Below, piece after piece: positions 33,902 through 44,003 of a DNA stretch of 64,000 bases (position 1 is the stretch's first letter; each line of letters begins with the position of its first letter). The stretch is from Bin34 sp963422415. Lineage in GTDB: Bacteria; Chloroflexota; Anaerolineae; Caldilineales; Caldilineaceae. The notes beneath the pieces are model-generated. The model made no database searches. It worked only from the letters and a program-made list of their open reading frames with translations, and was not told where the DNA came from. The position numbers and the translations under genes are program-made. Location of the stretch: assembly GCA_963422415.1 (NCBI GenBank), contig OY729430.1:930001-994000 (forward strand), given 5' to 3'.

Positions 33902-36259
33902 ATGTCCAGATTCGTTGGCAAGAGTTTCAAGAGGGTCGAGGATCCCCGTTTCCTGCAGGGGCAGGGATCGTATGTAGCCAATCTGCAGCGCCCCGGCATG
34001 GCCTATGTGGCCATCTTGCGCAGCCCCCACGCCCATGCAAGGATTGTAGGCATTGATGCGTCCGCCGCGGAGGCCCTGGATGGCGTGATTGCCGTATACA
34101 AGGGACAGGATCTGATCGACGGTGGCGTCGGTCCACTGCCCTGCGGCTGGGTGGTGCCGGAGCTGAAGATCCCGGAACGCTGGCCCATCGTCCCGGACTG
34201 TGTCCGGCATGTAGGGGACGGCGTGGCCGTGGTGGTGGCGGACAGCCCCTATGTCGCCGAGGACGCCCTCGAACTGATCGAGGTCGATTACGAGCCGCTG
34301 CCAGTATCCTTGGGGGCACGGGCCACGACCGAGTACAGGGCGACACAGATCCATGACGGGATCCCCAACAACACCGCCTATACCTGGGCGCTGGGGGATG
34401 AACAGGCCATGCGCAAGGCGTTTGCCGAGGCCGCGCATGTCGTGGAGTTGGACTTGATCAATCAACGGCTGATTCCCAACGCCATGGAACCCCGCGCCTG
34501 CATGGCCGAGTGGGATGCCGCGATGGAGGAGATGACGGTATGGACCACCAGTCAGAATCCCCATCCCATTCGGTTGCTGCTCTCGGCCTTCACGTTGGGC
34601 ATACCGGAAAACAAGCTGCGGGTGATTTCCCCTGACGTCGGAGGCGGCTTCGGCAGCAAGATCTTCCACTATCCCGAGGAAGTCGTTGTGCCTTGGGTGG
34701 CGCGGGCCATCCAGCGTCCCGCCAAATGGGTCTCGACCCGCTCCGAAGCCTTCATGACGGATTCTCAAGGGCGGGACCATGTGACGAATGTCAAGATGGC
34801 CATGCAGCGGGACGGCGTTATCACGGGTCTGCATGTCCAGACCTGGGCCGATCAAGGGGCCTATCTTTCCACCTTCGCCCCGCTGATTCCCACGGCCCTT
34901 TCCATCACCCTGTTCTCGGGTCTCTACAAGATACCCGGCATCTGGGGCGAGATGAAAGGCACCCTGACCAATACCGTGCCCGTGGATGCCTATCGGGGCG
35001 CCGGAAGGCCGGAGGCTTCCTATCTGTTGGAGCGCATCGTGGAGCTGGGGGCCAAGAAGATGGGTATGGATCCCATTGCCTTCCGGCGCCTGAACCTGAT
35101 TCCCGCGGAGGAATTCCCCTATCAGACGCCCGTGGCCTTTCAATACGACAGCGGCAACTATCAGGGACTTTTCGACAAGCTGGAAGAGCTCTCGGATTAT
35201 GGCCAGTTGCGTGCGGAACAGCAGGTCCAGAGGGCCGCGGGCAAGCTCTGGGGCGTTGGGGTCTCCGGCTGCATCGAGGCCAGTGGTCCGGCTCCCTCCG
35301 CGGTGGCTGGCAGTCTGGGCAGCGCCGTGGGACTCTGGGAAAGCGGAACCGTGCGGGTGCATCCCTCAGGCAAGGTGACCGCCTTGACGGGGTCCCATGC
35401 CCATGGGCAAGGTCACGAAACCACCTTCGCCCAGGTCGTGGCGGAGGAGCTGAATATTGAAATCGAGGATGTCGAGATTATCCACGGCGATACGGGACGC
35501 ATTCCCTTTGGCATGGGCACCTACGGCAGCCGCAGCGCAGCCGTAGGGGGCAGTGCGCTGGTGCGCAGCGCCGAGCGCGTGCGGGAAAAGATGATCAAGA
35601 TCGCGGCCCATCAGATGGAATCCCGGCCCGAGGACGTGTACTTCGACGACGAGACCCGCACCATCCGGGTACAGGGCGCCACCGACGAGGGCATGACCTT
35701 CGGCGCCGTGGCCATGGCGGCCTATACGGCCCACGATCTGCCACCGGACATTGAACCGGGCCTGGACGAAACGGCTTTCTTTGATCCGTCCAATTTCACC
35801 TTCCCCAACAGCGCCCACCTGGCCGTGGTCTCCATTGACCGCGAAACTGGGGAAATCACCTTGGAGAAGTATGTGGGCGTGGACGATGTGGGCAAGGTCA
35901 TCAACCCGTTGATCGTGGATGGCCAGCTGGTGGGCGGCGTGGCCCAAGGCGTGGGCCAAGCTCTGTGGGAGCACGGTATATATGGCGAGGACGGCCAGCT
36001 GTTGACCGGTTCCATGCTGGACTACGCCATGCCCCGGGCGGATCGATTTCCCACGATTCAAACGGGCCGCATCGAGACCCCCTCCCCCACCAATCCTCTG
36101 GGGGTCAAGGGGGCGGGCGAAATGGGTACCATTGCCGGCACGGTCACCGTGGCCAACGCCGTGATGGATGCCTTGGCGCCCTTGGGGGTGGATCATGTCG
36201 AGATGCCCTTTACCTCGGAGAAGATCTGGCAGACCATTCAGTCGCACAGTGACAGCTAG
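33902..36259 (+). CDS. coxL: Molybdenum hydroxylase large subunit, form II CoxL-like
   Basis: The 785-residue protein is a xanthine dehydrogenase-superfamily large subunit. The active-site loop reads AYRGAGR (363-369), the form II signature, not the AYXCSFR loop with the Cu-binding cysteine of true (form I) CO dehydrogenase. The catalytic base Glu740 is present in GVKGAGEMG, and GGFGSK and TGSHAHGQGHET bind the Mo-pterin. ATG 33902 follows GGAGGAG. Form II enzymes have often not been shown to oxidise CO, so an aldehyde or heterocycle hydroxylase is a real alternative. A cytosine dinucleotide Mo cofactor is expected. Confidence 0.92.
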   Translation: MSRFVGKSFKRVEDPRFLQGQGSYVANLQRPGMAYVAILRSPHAHARIVGIDASAAEALDGVIAVYKGQDLIDGGVGPLPCGWVVPELKIPERWPIVPDCVRHVGDGVAVVVADSPYVAEDALELIEVDYEPLPVSLGARATTEYRATQIHDGIPNNTAYTWALGDEQAMRKAFAEAAHVVELDLINQRLIPNAMEPRACMAEWDAAMEEMTVWTTSQNPHPIRLLLSAFTLGIPENKLRVISPDVGGGFGSKIFHYPEEVVVPWVARAIQRPAKWVSTRSEAFMTDSQGRDHVTNVKMAMQRDGVITGLHVQTWADQGAYLSTFAPLIPTALSITLFSGLYKIPGIWGEMKGTLTNTVPVDAYRGAGRPEASYLLERIVELGAKKMGMDPIAFRRLNLIPAEEFPYQTPVAFQYDSGNYQGLFDKLEELSDYGQLRAEQQVQRAAGKLWGVGVSGCIEASGPAPSAVAGSLGSAVGLWESGTVRVHPSGKVTALTGSHAHGQGHETTFAQVVAEELNIEIEDVEIIHGDTGRIPFGMGTYGSRSAAVGGSALVRSAERVREKMIKIAAHQMESRPEDVYFDDETRTIRVQGATDEGMTFGAVAMAAYTAHDLPPDIEPGLDETAFFDPSNFTFPNSAHLAVVSIDRETGEITLEKYVGVDDVGKVINPLIVDGQLVGGVAQGVGQALWEHGIYGEDGQLLTGSMLDYAMPRADRFPTIQTGRIETPSPTNPLGVKGAGEMGTIAGTVTVANAVMDALAPLGVDHVEMPFTSEKIWQTIQSHSDS

Positions 36260-36283
36260 GCGATCCATTAGGGAGATAGTGTC

Positions 36284-37144
36284 ATGTATCCTGCAAATTT
36301 CAACTATGTCCGAGCCGGTTCGGTGGCTGAGGCCCTGTCCCTGATCGAAAGCGAGGAGGATGCCAAGTTCCTGGCGGGCGGCCACTCGTTGATACCCACC
36401 ATGAAGCTGCGCCTAGCGGAGCCATCCACCTTGGTTGACATTGGTCGTATCGAAGATCTCCGTGGCATATCCTACGGCTCGGGGGATGAACCGGACTGCA
36501 TCGGTTCCTTGACCAGTCATGCCACGATTGCCACTTCCCAATTGCCTTGCGCCTTGGTAGAGGCGGCGCGCGGAATTGGAGATCCGCAGGTGCGCAATCG
36601 AGGGACCATTGGCGGCAACATCGCACACGCTGATCCGGCTTCCGACTTGCCCACGGTACTCACGGCCTTGGAGGCGACCATTCGAGTTGCAGGTCCCGAG
36701 GGGACTCGCAACATTGAGGCAGGGGATTTCTTTACCGGTCTCTTTGAGACTGGGTTGAAAGACAATGAACTGATCACGGTGATTTCAGTGCCTCGTGAAG
36801 AGTCTGGCGCCGGCTCTGCCTATGCCAAGCTGTTCAATCCGGCTTCCCGCTATGCTGTGGTGGGCGCCAGCGCTGTCGTCACGCTTGACGCCGGCAAGAT
36901 TGTTCGAGCCCGTGTGGCAGTGGGGGGGCTGACTGCGACGGCAGTGCGGTGCGGCGCCGTGGAAGCTGCCTTGGAAGGCAATTCCTCTTCGGCAGATGCC
37001 ATTAAGGAGGCCTCCTCCCAAGTTGCTGCCGACGTAGTGGATGACATTCTGGAAGATGTGCATGCCAGCGCGGAATACCGTCTAGGGATTATTCCCGTAT
37101 TTGTGGCTAGGGCTGTGCAGTCCGCCTGCAGCCGCGCCGCCTGA
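36284..37144 (+). CDS. coxM: Molybdenum hydroxylase FAD-binding medium subunit, CoxM-like
   Basis: The 286-residue product has the two FAD loops AGGHSLIPTMKLRL (31-44) and TIGGNIAHADPASDLP (108-123) and a C-terminal CO-dehydrogenase flavoprotein domain. ATG 36284 follows GGGAG, 24 bp after coxL. It completes the S-L-M trimer unit. Maturation genes coxD/E/F are not seen in the window. After its stop the sequence turns into decayed PhyH DNA on the other strand. Confidence 0.92.
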   Translation: MYPANFNYVRAGSVAEALSLIESEEDAKFLAGGHSLIPTMKLRLAEPSTLVDIGRIEDLRGISYGSGDEPDCIGSLTSHATIATSQLPCALVEAARGIGDPQVRNRGTIGGNIAHADPASDLPTVLTALEATIRVAGPEGTRNIEAGDFFTGLFETGLKDNELITVISVPREESGAGSAYAKLFNPASRYAVVGASAVVTLDAGKIVRARVAVGGLTATAVRCGAVEAALEGNSSSADAIKEASSQVAADVVDDILEDVHASAEYRLGIIPVFVARAVQSACSRAA

Positions 37145-37199
37145 TTCCCGAAGAGCCAACGGTCGTCCTTACAGGGATCTGCCAAGAAGGCCGCTGTAC

Positions 37200-37590
37200 C
37201 CAAACACTTCGGGGAGCGGGCCCTCCCGCTTCTTGCGAGCCAAGCTGACTGATGATGCCCCTGCTTCTGCAGGTCCACTTGTAGCTGCTTGGGATAAACT
37301 CGATGCATCCGTTCTCTTGATTGGCTGGATCCAGATCCAGCATGCAGTTGACTATCAGCTCTTGGACTATGTCCGGTATCTTCGGGTCGGCAAATTCGTC
37401 ACTATCCGCTCTTGTACCGGCTGCACAGCAAAGAAGGTTTCAGGGTAGGGCTGATCAGCTGGCGCACCAACTCCCGCCTGTCTGCATCTTCCCAAGAGAT
37501 ATGGACTCTCACGGGGGGCTGTGCGAAACATGCAGACATTCCGATGTATTGGTGGTGGTCATGAATGCGATTCATCTTGCAGGTTGACCC
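37200..37590 (-). pseudogene. Decayed phytanoyl-CoA dioxygenase gene
   Basis: On the minus strand, fragments in different frames line up with the intact PhyH at 24748-25482: VHISWEDADRRELVRQLI, then a short PTL piece, then PKIPDIVQEL, then IVNCMLDLDPANQENGCIEFIPSSYKW. At least two frameshifts and a deletion that removes the WHQD region separate them. The 5' end and the C-terminal histidine are gone. It is a dead paralogue directly after coxM. Confidence 0.8.
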
Positions 37591-37956
37591 ATACAGGGGT
37601 CCAACACGAGGTCACCACCGGGATTGCTCCAGGACAGGATGTAATCCTAGGCTAGTTTCTCGGGCAATACGACGGGATGGCAGAAAGCGATCTTGTCCCG
37701 TGTGAAACTCCCTAGACCTACGGCAAGGTGCGAGGGGATGTCAAACGCGCTCTGCGGCAGGCGCCGACTGGCAGCTGCATTGCTCCATCGGCTGGGACAC
37801 GACTGGATCCCTGCACGAGGCAACGAGTCGTTCTGCAGAGCGTCCAATGCGATCCATCTCGGTACTTTCCTTGCAAGCGCGGAATGAAAATGCCACGGCG
37901 CTGGGAATTCTCTGAATCCGGGTTCAGACGTGCCACAGCCAGATTCCTGACCTGAT
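37591..37956. other. Intergenic, nothing recognised
   Basis: About 365 bp between the PhyH relic and the sigma-like gene. Short frames on both strands show no homology or ribosome site. Confidence 0.45.
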
Positions 37957-39585
37957 TCAGATTGCACCACGCTCTCTTTTCCTTTCCAACAGGAGATCGG
38001 GATCACCTTTGTCTGCAGGCCGGGATTTGTGCAAAGCAAGAGAAACCTTGCCCCCTCGCCCAAGGATGATCTTCGCTTTTTCCCCTTCCTTGGCGCCAAG
38101 CAACCGCAGGGAATCAGACACATATCCTATGGAAATTCCCGTAGTGGACGACAAGTCCCAAATGACAGACAAGTCCCGTGCACCAGGCGCATTGATCACC
38201 GGAACCTTGATCTTTCCGCCTGGTTCGCAACCAAGGGCATGGGCAATTTCCATCGGCACGCCTGTGATGCTGTATCCTCTGAAATGCCGCTCCTCAACGC
38301 GAAACAGCCAGAAGGGACTGCCATTCTCGTCATGGCCATCTGCAACGTCTGCCAACGGCCTGTATGCGAAGGACGATGTATCTGCGAATCTGACGAAGCC
38401 GTCTTGCACCGCGAAGCGCGCAGTGTGCATGTAGGCCATCACGCTGTTTTCCTTGATTCCGAATTTGGCAGGCAGTTCCTGCAGCAGTCTTTCAACGGAA
38501 GTGGATCCGTTGTCTTCCTTGATTCTTTGCGCTATGGAGGCGGGGATTCCTTGATAGACATCGTCCACCCAGTCAGCCAGCCCCCATCTGTCAGCTCCTG
38601 CCCTGACGACGCTCTTGAAACTGCTCAAATAGGAGGAGACCCTCTGTTCCGACAGACCACACATATCGGCGATCTCTTTCCTTGCGGCAGGTCTGCCGAT
38701 GGCAACGAGTGCGGCCTTGGCGCGTACCCGATTGGAATCTCGCAGCGCCAAGACGCCGAAGTGGTTGAAAAAGCCGCACCGGACAAGCAGTTGGTCCCAG
38801 TATGGGAGCCAACTGGCGTCACTCAAGCCTTTTTTGAGTTCTTCTTCGTCTACCAAGTTGACTTCATCGGCCAACGTTCGAGCCTTCCGCTTCAGCTCAC
38901 CCACTACCTGCATTGCTTCTGGACTGAAGTGCAAGCCGGCTCCTGCCGAATAAGCCAGACGATCCTGCACGGTATGCACGATCAGGCCCACGCCCTCGGC
39001 CGACGCCTCTGGGCCGAGAGCATGCAATGTCCTGTGGAAATCGTTCGCCAACACAACAGGGCCAAGCTGTCTCTTGACGATGCTGGCAAGTACCGCAAGC
39101 TCCAGACCTAGATCAGTGTCAATCCTGTGCTTGACAGCTTTCTGAAGCTGTCTGACACGTTCCCGAGTCAGGCCAAGCTGCACGCCGACACCTTCCAAGG
39201 TCCAAGGCTTGCTGGCCAAGATTCTCCAGTGCAGGACAGCCCTTTCCTTGGCGTTGAGACTGGCCAGAATTGCCTCTGCCTTGGATGACACCAGGGATTT
39301 CAGGCTGGAATATTCGACGGTCAATGCCGCCAGCGAAAGAGCCTTGGTTTCGTTTTCTCGCTCGAACGTTCTTATCAGATCCAGAAATTCCGGGTTCAGA
39401 ACATCAGTCACATCAGCCCAAAGTCCAAACTCGGCTCCTGCTGACAAGACAGGTCCAAGGATTCTGCCTAATTCGGTCCATGCCATGGCTCCTTGGCACG
39501 AGGCAACATTTTGTACGTTCATGGCGTTGCTGTCCATGTGGGCGCGAGGGTGGCTTTCCATGAGACGGCCGGTATTTGTCTCCAT
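37957..39585 (-). CDS. DNA-binding protein with sigma-70 region 4-like helix-turn-helix
   Basis: The 542-residue protein has no sigma regions 1-3 in front of its region-4-like HTH: LNAKERAVLHWRILA, then WTLEGVGVQLGLTRERVRQLQKAVKHRI (about residues 110-155). A second winged-helix-like part follows around 295-390 (RKEIADMCGLSEQRVSSYLSSF, RWGLADWVDDVYQGI). The C-terminal 110 residues are of unknown fold. Such proteins occur in accessory regions and may be transcription or defence regulators, not housekeeping sigma factors. The start at 39585 lacks a clear ribosome site, and ATG 39561 and 39537 are alternatives. Decayed genes surround it, but this frame is intact. Confidence 0.75.
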   Translation of the reverse strand: METNTGRLMESHPRAHMDSNAMNVQNVASCQGAMAWTELGRILGPVLSAGAEFGLWADVTDVLNPEFLDLIRTFERENETKALSLAALTVEYSSLKSLVSSKAEAILASLNAKERAVLHWRILASKPWTLEGVGVQLGLTRERVRQLQKAVKHRIDTDLGLELAVLASIVKRQLGPVVLANDFHRTLHALGPEASAEGVGLIVHTVQDRLAYSAGAGLHFSPEAMQVVGELKRKARTLADEVNLVDEEELKKGLSDASWLPYWDQLLVRCGFFNHFGVLALRDSNRVRAKAALVAIGRPAARKEIADMCGLSEQRVSSYLSSFKSVVRAGADRWGLADWVDDVYQGIPASIAQRIKEDNGSTSVERLLQELPAKFGIKENSVMAYMHTARFAVQDGFVRFADTSSFAYRPLADVADGHDENGSPFWLFRVEERHFRGYSITGVPMEIAHALGCEPGGKIKVPVINAPGARDLSVIWDLSSTTGISIGYVSDSLRLLGAKEGEKAKIILGRGGKVSLALHKSRPADKGDPDLLLERKRERGAI

Positions 39586-39898
39586 CTAACGTTGACAAGG
39601 GCGTGCATGGCAAGAGTGCAATTGGGTCGGGCAGAGGCCAATCCAAGATCGGGTCGACTGATGCAGGGCATGCATTGGATCGATCCGCCCCACCAGCCTT
39701 GACGCTCAAGCAAGAGACAATGCAGGATACACTTCCGTTCCATAGTGGCCGGTCCCGCTCCTCTTGGGCTTGGGCAGCCGTGCACCGCGGGCCACAACGT
39801 GCCCGTCGAATCCCAAGACCGGTGCGTATTGGGGCGGAGTCCAGCCATCAGACTGTTCTCCCCATCTTGCCAATCGCCTTTTTCACAACTTAATTGTG
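39586..39898. other. Intergenic, nothing recognised
   Basis: This 313-bp stretch lies upstream of the sigma-like gene and should hold its promoter on the minus strand. I see no gene. Confidence 0.4.
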
Positions 39899-40510
39899 TC
39901 ATGAATACATGGAGATTGCAGGCTCCCCCTTCATCTCTTCGCTTGCGGACTTTTCCCTAGCCACCAAGAGCGAAAGAAAGGTCTGTGCCGGCGGCGCCAC
40001 CGTGTCAAAGACGCTGTTGTCCATCTGTTTCAGGAACGGTATGGTCTTCCCGCCGAGCAAGAGCGTGTAATAGATCAGCGTTGCAGCTTGGGACAGTCAG
40101 GTCAAGGGCTAGGCAAGGATTCCTGCGTCGGCCTTGAAGAATCCCGCAATCATGTAGAGGAAGGGAGCACAGTCAGGATCACGTCCACATCCAGTGCCAC
40201 ATAGAACATAGACCAGGATTGTGTCCAGAGGACCTCTCGAGCCCGCATCACGCGCTCTGGAGGTCTTGTCGTCACTACAGCCGTCTTAATATCTCCATCT
40301 TCCCGGAGCATGTCTAGGACCCGGATCAGGATGATAACGGTCAGTGTAATGCCAGCTAATAGAGACCGTAATTAGGCGCTGTTGAACAGAGCTGTCTGAA
40401 AGAGTCGGTCCTGGAAAAGTTCCAAGGAATTCTGGATGCCCACCCATTCCGAGTGATTTGGATCTCTCGCTGCCGGAAACGGCGTCTGCGGAGAGGCAGA
40501 TGAGTTCGTT
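39899..40510 (-). pseudogene. Decayed integral membrane protein gene
   Basis: One minus-strand register, interrupted by stops, gives EWVGIQNSLELFQDRLFQTAL, then a TAA, then RSLLAGITLTVIILIRVLDML (a membrane span) and REVLWTQSWSMFYVALDVDVILTVLP. After a frameshift it gives FLYMIAGFFKADAGILA, two more stops (TAG, TGA), and LIYYTLLLGGKTIPFLKQMD to a final TGA at 39899. The hydrophobic pattern and near-continuous frame show a former membrane protein. The opening is a little like a sugar ABC permease but the rest is not, so I leave it unnamed. Confidence 0.55.
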
Positions 40511-40648
40511 CAAGCGCATGTTGGCGCCTGCTTGAAGTCAAAAATCGATATTGCACAGAGCAGACAATGAGCGGCCGTCTGTGCAACGCAGTCAATCTTG
40601 CCTTGCTACATCCCTTTGATAGGGGTCCGATTGTTGTACAAAGTCGAG

Positions 40649-41041
40649 TCAAGATATCGGTGAAACGCCCTTGAACTTCAACAACAGCCGCCGGCCGAAT
40701 GCAAGCAGCGGATAGCCAAGCCATGCCGTGCCAAGTGTGCTGAACAGGAGACGGTTCACCAAGCTGAACATGCCGTGCTTCCTGGAGAACAGCGCCAGCA
40801 CATGCAGGGCGTCGCTGCCAAAATAGTAACGCCCGTGTATTTTCAGCACCATGCCATTGTTCAAGTTGTAAGGTAGGTTTCTTATCTCTTCGAGCAGCGG
40901 GCTGTCCTCTCGGGCATTAACCAAGTGGAGCTCGCCGATGACGGTTTGCACATCCAGGTAGAGGGCGTAGTTCTTGCACATGGGACATGCGCCGTCATAC
41001 ACCAGCCAAGCCTGCTCCGCGCCACTGTTTGGACGTTTCAT
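40649..41041 (-). CDS. DUF393/DCC-type thiol-disulfide oxidoreductase-like protein
   Basis: From ATG 41041 the product has 130 residues and starts MKRPNSGAEQAWLVYDGACPMCKNYALYL. The DGACPMC segment is the DxxCxxC motif of the DUF393 (DCC) family, which has a thioredoxin-like fold. A hydrophobic C-terminal half (LVNRLLFSTLGTAWLGYPLLAFGRRLL) may attach to the membrane. The longer open frame back to 41329 overlaps the SulP relic and is not coding in that part. The role is unknown, probably a redox reaction. It is flanked by decayed genes on both sides. Confidence 0.8.
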   Translation of the reverse strand: MKRPNSGAEQAWLVYDGACPMCKNYALYLDVQTVIGELHLVNAREDSPLLEEIRNLPYNLNNGMVLKIHGRYYFGSDALHVLALFSRKHGMFSLVNRLLFSTLGTAWLGYPLLAFGRRLLLKFKGVSPIS

Positions 41042-41208
41042 AATCCGAAAGGAAACACTTGGTATGGAAGCACCGGAATTATAGGTGACGCAAGCCTCTG
41101 TCACGCAACCCAGCAGAATCCTGATCCTACCGTCCTGTGTGAACAGCGCCAGTTTGCTGTGCCATATCTTCCCAAAGTCGATCAGGGAGCAATTGATCTG
41201 ACGTGTAC

Positions 41209-41600
41209 CTAACTGTCCCGTATGTGGCGCGCAACTACTTTGGCCTGCTCCTGGTTCTCCACGAACCGGTCTGCGGGTACGGGTTGCAGCACATTGAGGT
41301 GATGCAAAGTCGTGATGGGCTGCTGTCAAGACCCATCACGATGACAACCACGTGTACTCTGCGGCGGCGATATCAATCATATGTTCAACTACCAGAGCGG
41401 CGCTGTCATCCATCCAGACGGTGTCCGAGAAGTCCGGGATCACGAGGCCGTGATCCCGGATATCCAGGTCGATCATGTTGATCGGCCTAGCCGAAGAGAC
41501 AGCCGTGAAACTTCCTCTGAGCGCGACTGGACCCATGCTCGCACTGAACGGATCCATGTAGATCAGGAGTGCGTCAGGCACAAGGCAAGGAGAATGTTGT
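41209..41600 (-). pseudogene. Decayed SulP-family anion transporter, STAS end
   Basis: The minus strand encodes, in one frame, DALLIYMDPFSASMGPVALRG and VIPDFSDTVWMDDSAALVVEHMIDIA, which has the DFS...DDSAA pattern of a STAS domain. After two frameshifts it continues VVVIVMGLDSSPSR and then LHHLNVLQPVPADRFVENQE to a stop at 41209, the typical SulP C-terminus. The membrane part upstream is not recognisable and probably lost. It overlaps the upstream open frame of the DUF393 gene but not its real start. Confidence 0.65.
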
Positions 41601-42875
41601 ACAGTCCAAGAAAAATTTCCGACGATGTTTTCTTGCCAGTCTACCTATGCCGTGATGTCAATGGCTTCTACCATCAGTGCGAACTTGCATGGCAGCGCCC
41701 TGTGTCTCGCCCGTTCCCAGAAACGGGTCCGGCACGATCATGACGCCTCTGATTTACTTCCCCAAGCCGCTTTCGGGACCTCAAGAGCCACTACATGTCT
41801 GATATCAGCGCGCGCACCGAGTCCCCAAGTCTCAATTGCATCGACTCGACATCCCCGTGGGCAGTGTAGCAGTGTAGTGCCTTTCATCAGGTCTTTGTTG
41901 AAATTGTCCGATCCCAGAGTTCGGCCTTGATGGAGGAGTGAATTCCAGTGGCGCCTAATAAGCAGGCGCGTGACGAACCTGCGCTTTCGTCCCGGCAATG
42001 TGGACGATTGCATGCCTACCCTCCACGGGCTTCTCCGTTGCTGCAGTGTCTAGCATCCAACTTATGCTCGTGGATGTTACCCGCTTTGATGCCCTAGGTG
42101 ACATCTTGACCGTTGGCAAATCGACCTAAACCGAATCGTACTGAAGCTTGAAATTTGCTTCCGTTTAGCGCTGTGGCATGGAGTGCATGGGATGGTTCAG
42201 GAGTTTCTTGTGGTGCAGTGGACGCTGCAGGATAGAGCTGCAACCTGTCCAAAATGTCATGGGCATCAAGTCCTGGCATATACACGCTGATGTTTCTCGG
42301 ATGCTGTCTTCCCATTCAGCAGTCCATTTACTTCCATGGGAATCCATCGCTTCAGACTGACTCAAGGGATGGACAGCACAAAGGCTTTGGAATTCCGCCC
42401 GCCCCTTGTTTTCGTTCGGTGGCATGTACTGGCCTACTACTGCCTAGAGGCATGGGAAAAGATTGTGCTGGCTTGGCACAACATGAGAGATGAAGCAGGA
42501 TCAGATGGAGCTTGGCTGCCGTCGTGGTTGGCAGCTCTTCATTATGTCCCATCAAATGCCACAAGGGCAATAGCGCGTCTAGCGTCTCTTCATTGATTGG
42601 AGTATCCTTTGCACAAATGACGCCCCAGATCGATACTCTGGGTTGTGTGATCTGTGTTTCGGTGACTGGATGCTCGCCTGCTGCCTGTCTGAAGCAATAC
42701 AGGTTCTTGTGGGACTAGGACCAGTCCACTGGGAGGCCATGGACATCAACCCCACAGTCGCAAGCGAACTTGCGCTCCATTCTCGGTTGGGTCCTGAACG
42801 GACCGCCCAGCGCCTGTCACTCTGCAGGTTGCCCTTTGCTTCTTCCCCGATTTTGAGCAAAGTGGAGGCTTTGAC
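41601..42875. other. 1.3 kb without a supported gene
   Basis: Small frames on both strands have no motifs. It may contain further decayed parts of the SulP gene near 41740-42010, but I cannot show this. The last 20 bp carry GGAGG for the next gene. Confidence 0.45.
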
Positions 42876-44003
42876 ATGACGATCGAATCCGTGCAGGCCA
42901 TGGCCTTGGCGTACCCGGAGCCTCATTCGCGGAATGCGAAACGTCACCTCACCTTGGTGCGCATTGTGGACAGTTCGGGCCATGTAGGCTGGGGAGAGGG
43001 CATCTCACAATTTCCCGAAGCCACCCGGGCCACGGTCGCCCTCATCGAGAGTGGACTGTCGGAACTGGTCGTGGGGCGCGATGCCATGCAGATTCGCGGT
43101 CTGTGGCAGGCCTTGGTGGACAGGGCATTCTGGTATGGGACGGAGGGCATCGCCGCGTTTGCCATCAGCGCCATCGACATGGCCCTGTGGGACTTGAAGG
43201 GACACGTGCTGGATCAACCTGTTGCTTCGCTGTTGGGCGGCAGGGTGTCCAACAGGGTTCCGGCCATGGCCTCCATCGTCTTTGACATGGACGATGCGGC
43301 CTGGACCGTGGACCAGTTCAAGCTCTTTCAACAGCGGGGCTACCGCTATGTGAAGGCGGGATGGGGCATGGCGCCCGATTCGCTCTTTGGCATGTGTCGG
43401 GATCGCGACGAGAGCATGGTGGCGCGTATCCGAGAGGCCATTGGGTTCGAGCAAGAGTTGGTTGTGGATGTTCCTGGACACTATCGGTTGTGGAACCTAC
43501 CAACGGCCCTGGCCCGATTCAAGGATCTCGAGCCCTATCGTCTGCGTTGGATCGAACAACCGCTGCCTCCCCACGATCTTGAGGCACACGCCCGGTTGCG
43601 CGGCGCCGTGGCCACGCCCATCGGGACTGGCGAAGATGAGTGGAATGTGGAGAGTTACCGGCGCCTGATCCATTCTGGAGGGGTCGACGTGGTGCAGATC
43701 GATCCGGGTCGATGTCTGGGCATCACCGGTGGCCGTCAAGTGATTGATCTGATTGAGGCGGCCAATCTGGAGGTCAGCGCCCATACATGGAGCAGCGCCT
43801 TGAGCACGGCTGCTAGCTTGCACCTCATGGTCACCACCCACCATGCCGTGGCCTTGGACTTCAAGCCGCATCCCTCGCCCATGCAACACGAATTGGTAAC
43901 GGATCCTTGGATTCAGGTGGATGGCTGGCTGACCTTGCGCGATCGGCCCGGCCTAGGCGTGGAGGTCAACGCGGAGGCGGTGGCCAAATACCAAGTTCGT
44001 TAA
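42876..44003 (+). CDS. Mandelate racemase/muconate lactonizing enzyme-family protein
   Basis: The 375-residue enolase-superfamily enzyme starts at 42876 behind GGAGG. Visible residues are YVKAGWG with Lys160 (the second K of KxK is Gly162), metal ligands Asp198 (VVDVPG), Glu227 (WIEQP) and Glu253 (GTGEDEW), and His303 in SAHTW. This set fits the mandelate racemase-like subgroup, with Lys160 and His303 as possible bases. The reaction may be racemisation or dehydration of a hydroxy acid. It is not similar enough to the gene at 1267 to be a recent duplicate. It stands alone between two long non-coding stretches. Confidence 0.9.
   Translation: MTIESVQAMALAYPEPHSRNAKRHLTLVRIVDSSGHVGWGEGISQFPEATRATVALIESGLSELVVGRDAMQIRGLWQALVDRAFWYGTEGIAAFAISAIDMALWDLKGHVLDQPVASLLGGRVSNRVPAMASIVFDMDDAAWTVDQFKLFQQRGYRYVKAGWGMAPDSLFGMCRDRDESMVARIREAIGFEQELVVDVPGHYRLWNLPTALARFKDLEPYRLRWIEQPLPPHDLEAHARLRGAVATPIGTGEDEWNVESYRRLIHSGGVDVVQIDPGRCLGITGGRQVIDLIEAANLEVSAHTWSSALSTAASLHLMVTTHHAVALDFKPHPSPMQHELVTDPWIQVDGWLTLRDRPGLGVEVNAEAVAKYQVR

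Noticed and set aside
33857..35362. 501-codon minus-strand frame
   Set aside because: It is opposite coxL and has no family signature.
33902..36259. True form I CO dehydrogenase
   Set aside because: The active-site loop is AYRGAGR and lacks the Cu-binding cysteine of form I.
41042..41329. N-terminal extension of the DUF393 protein
   Set aside because: The frame upstream of ATG 41041 overlaps the C-terminal end of a SulP relic in another frame and lacks DUF393 homology.
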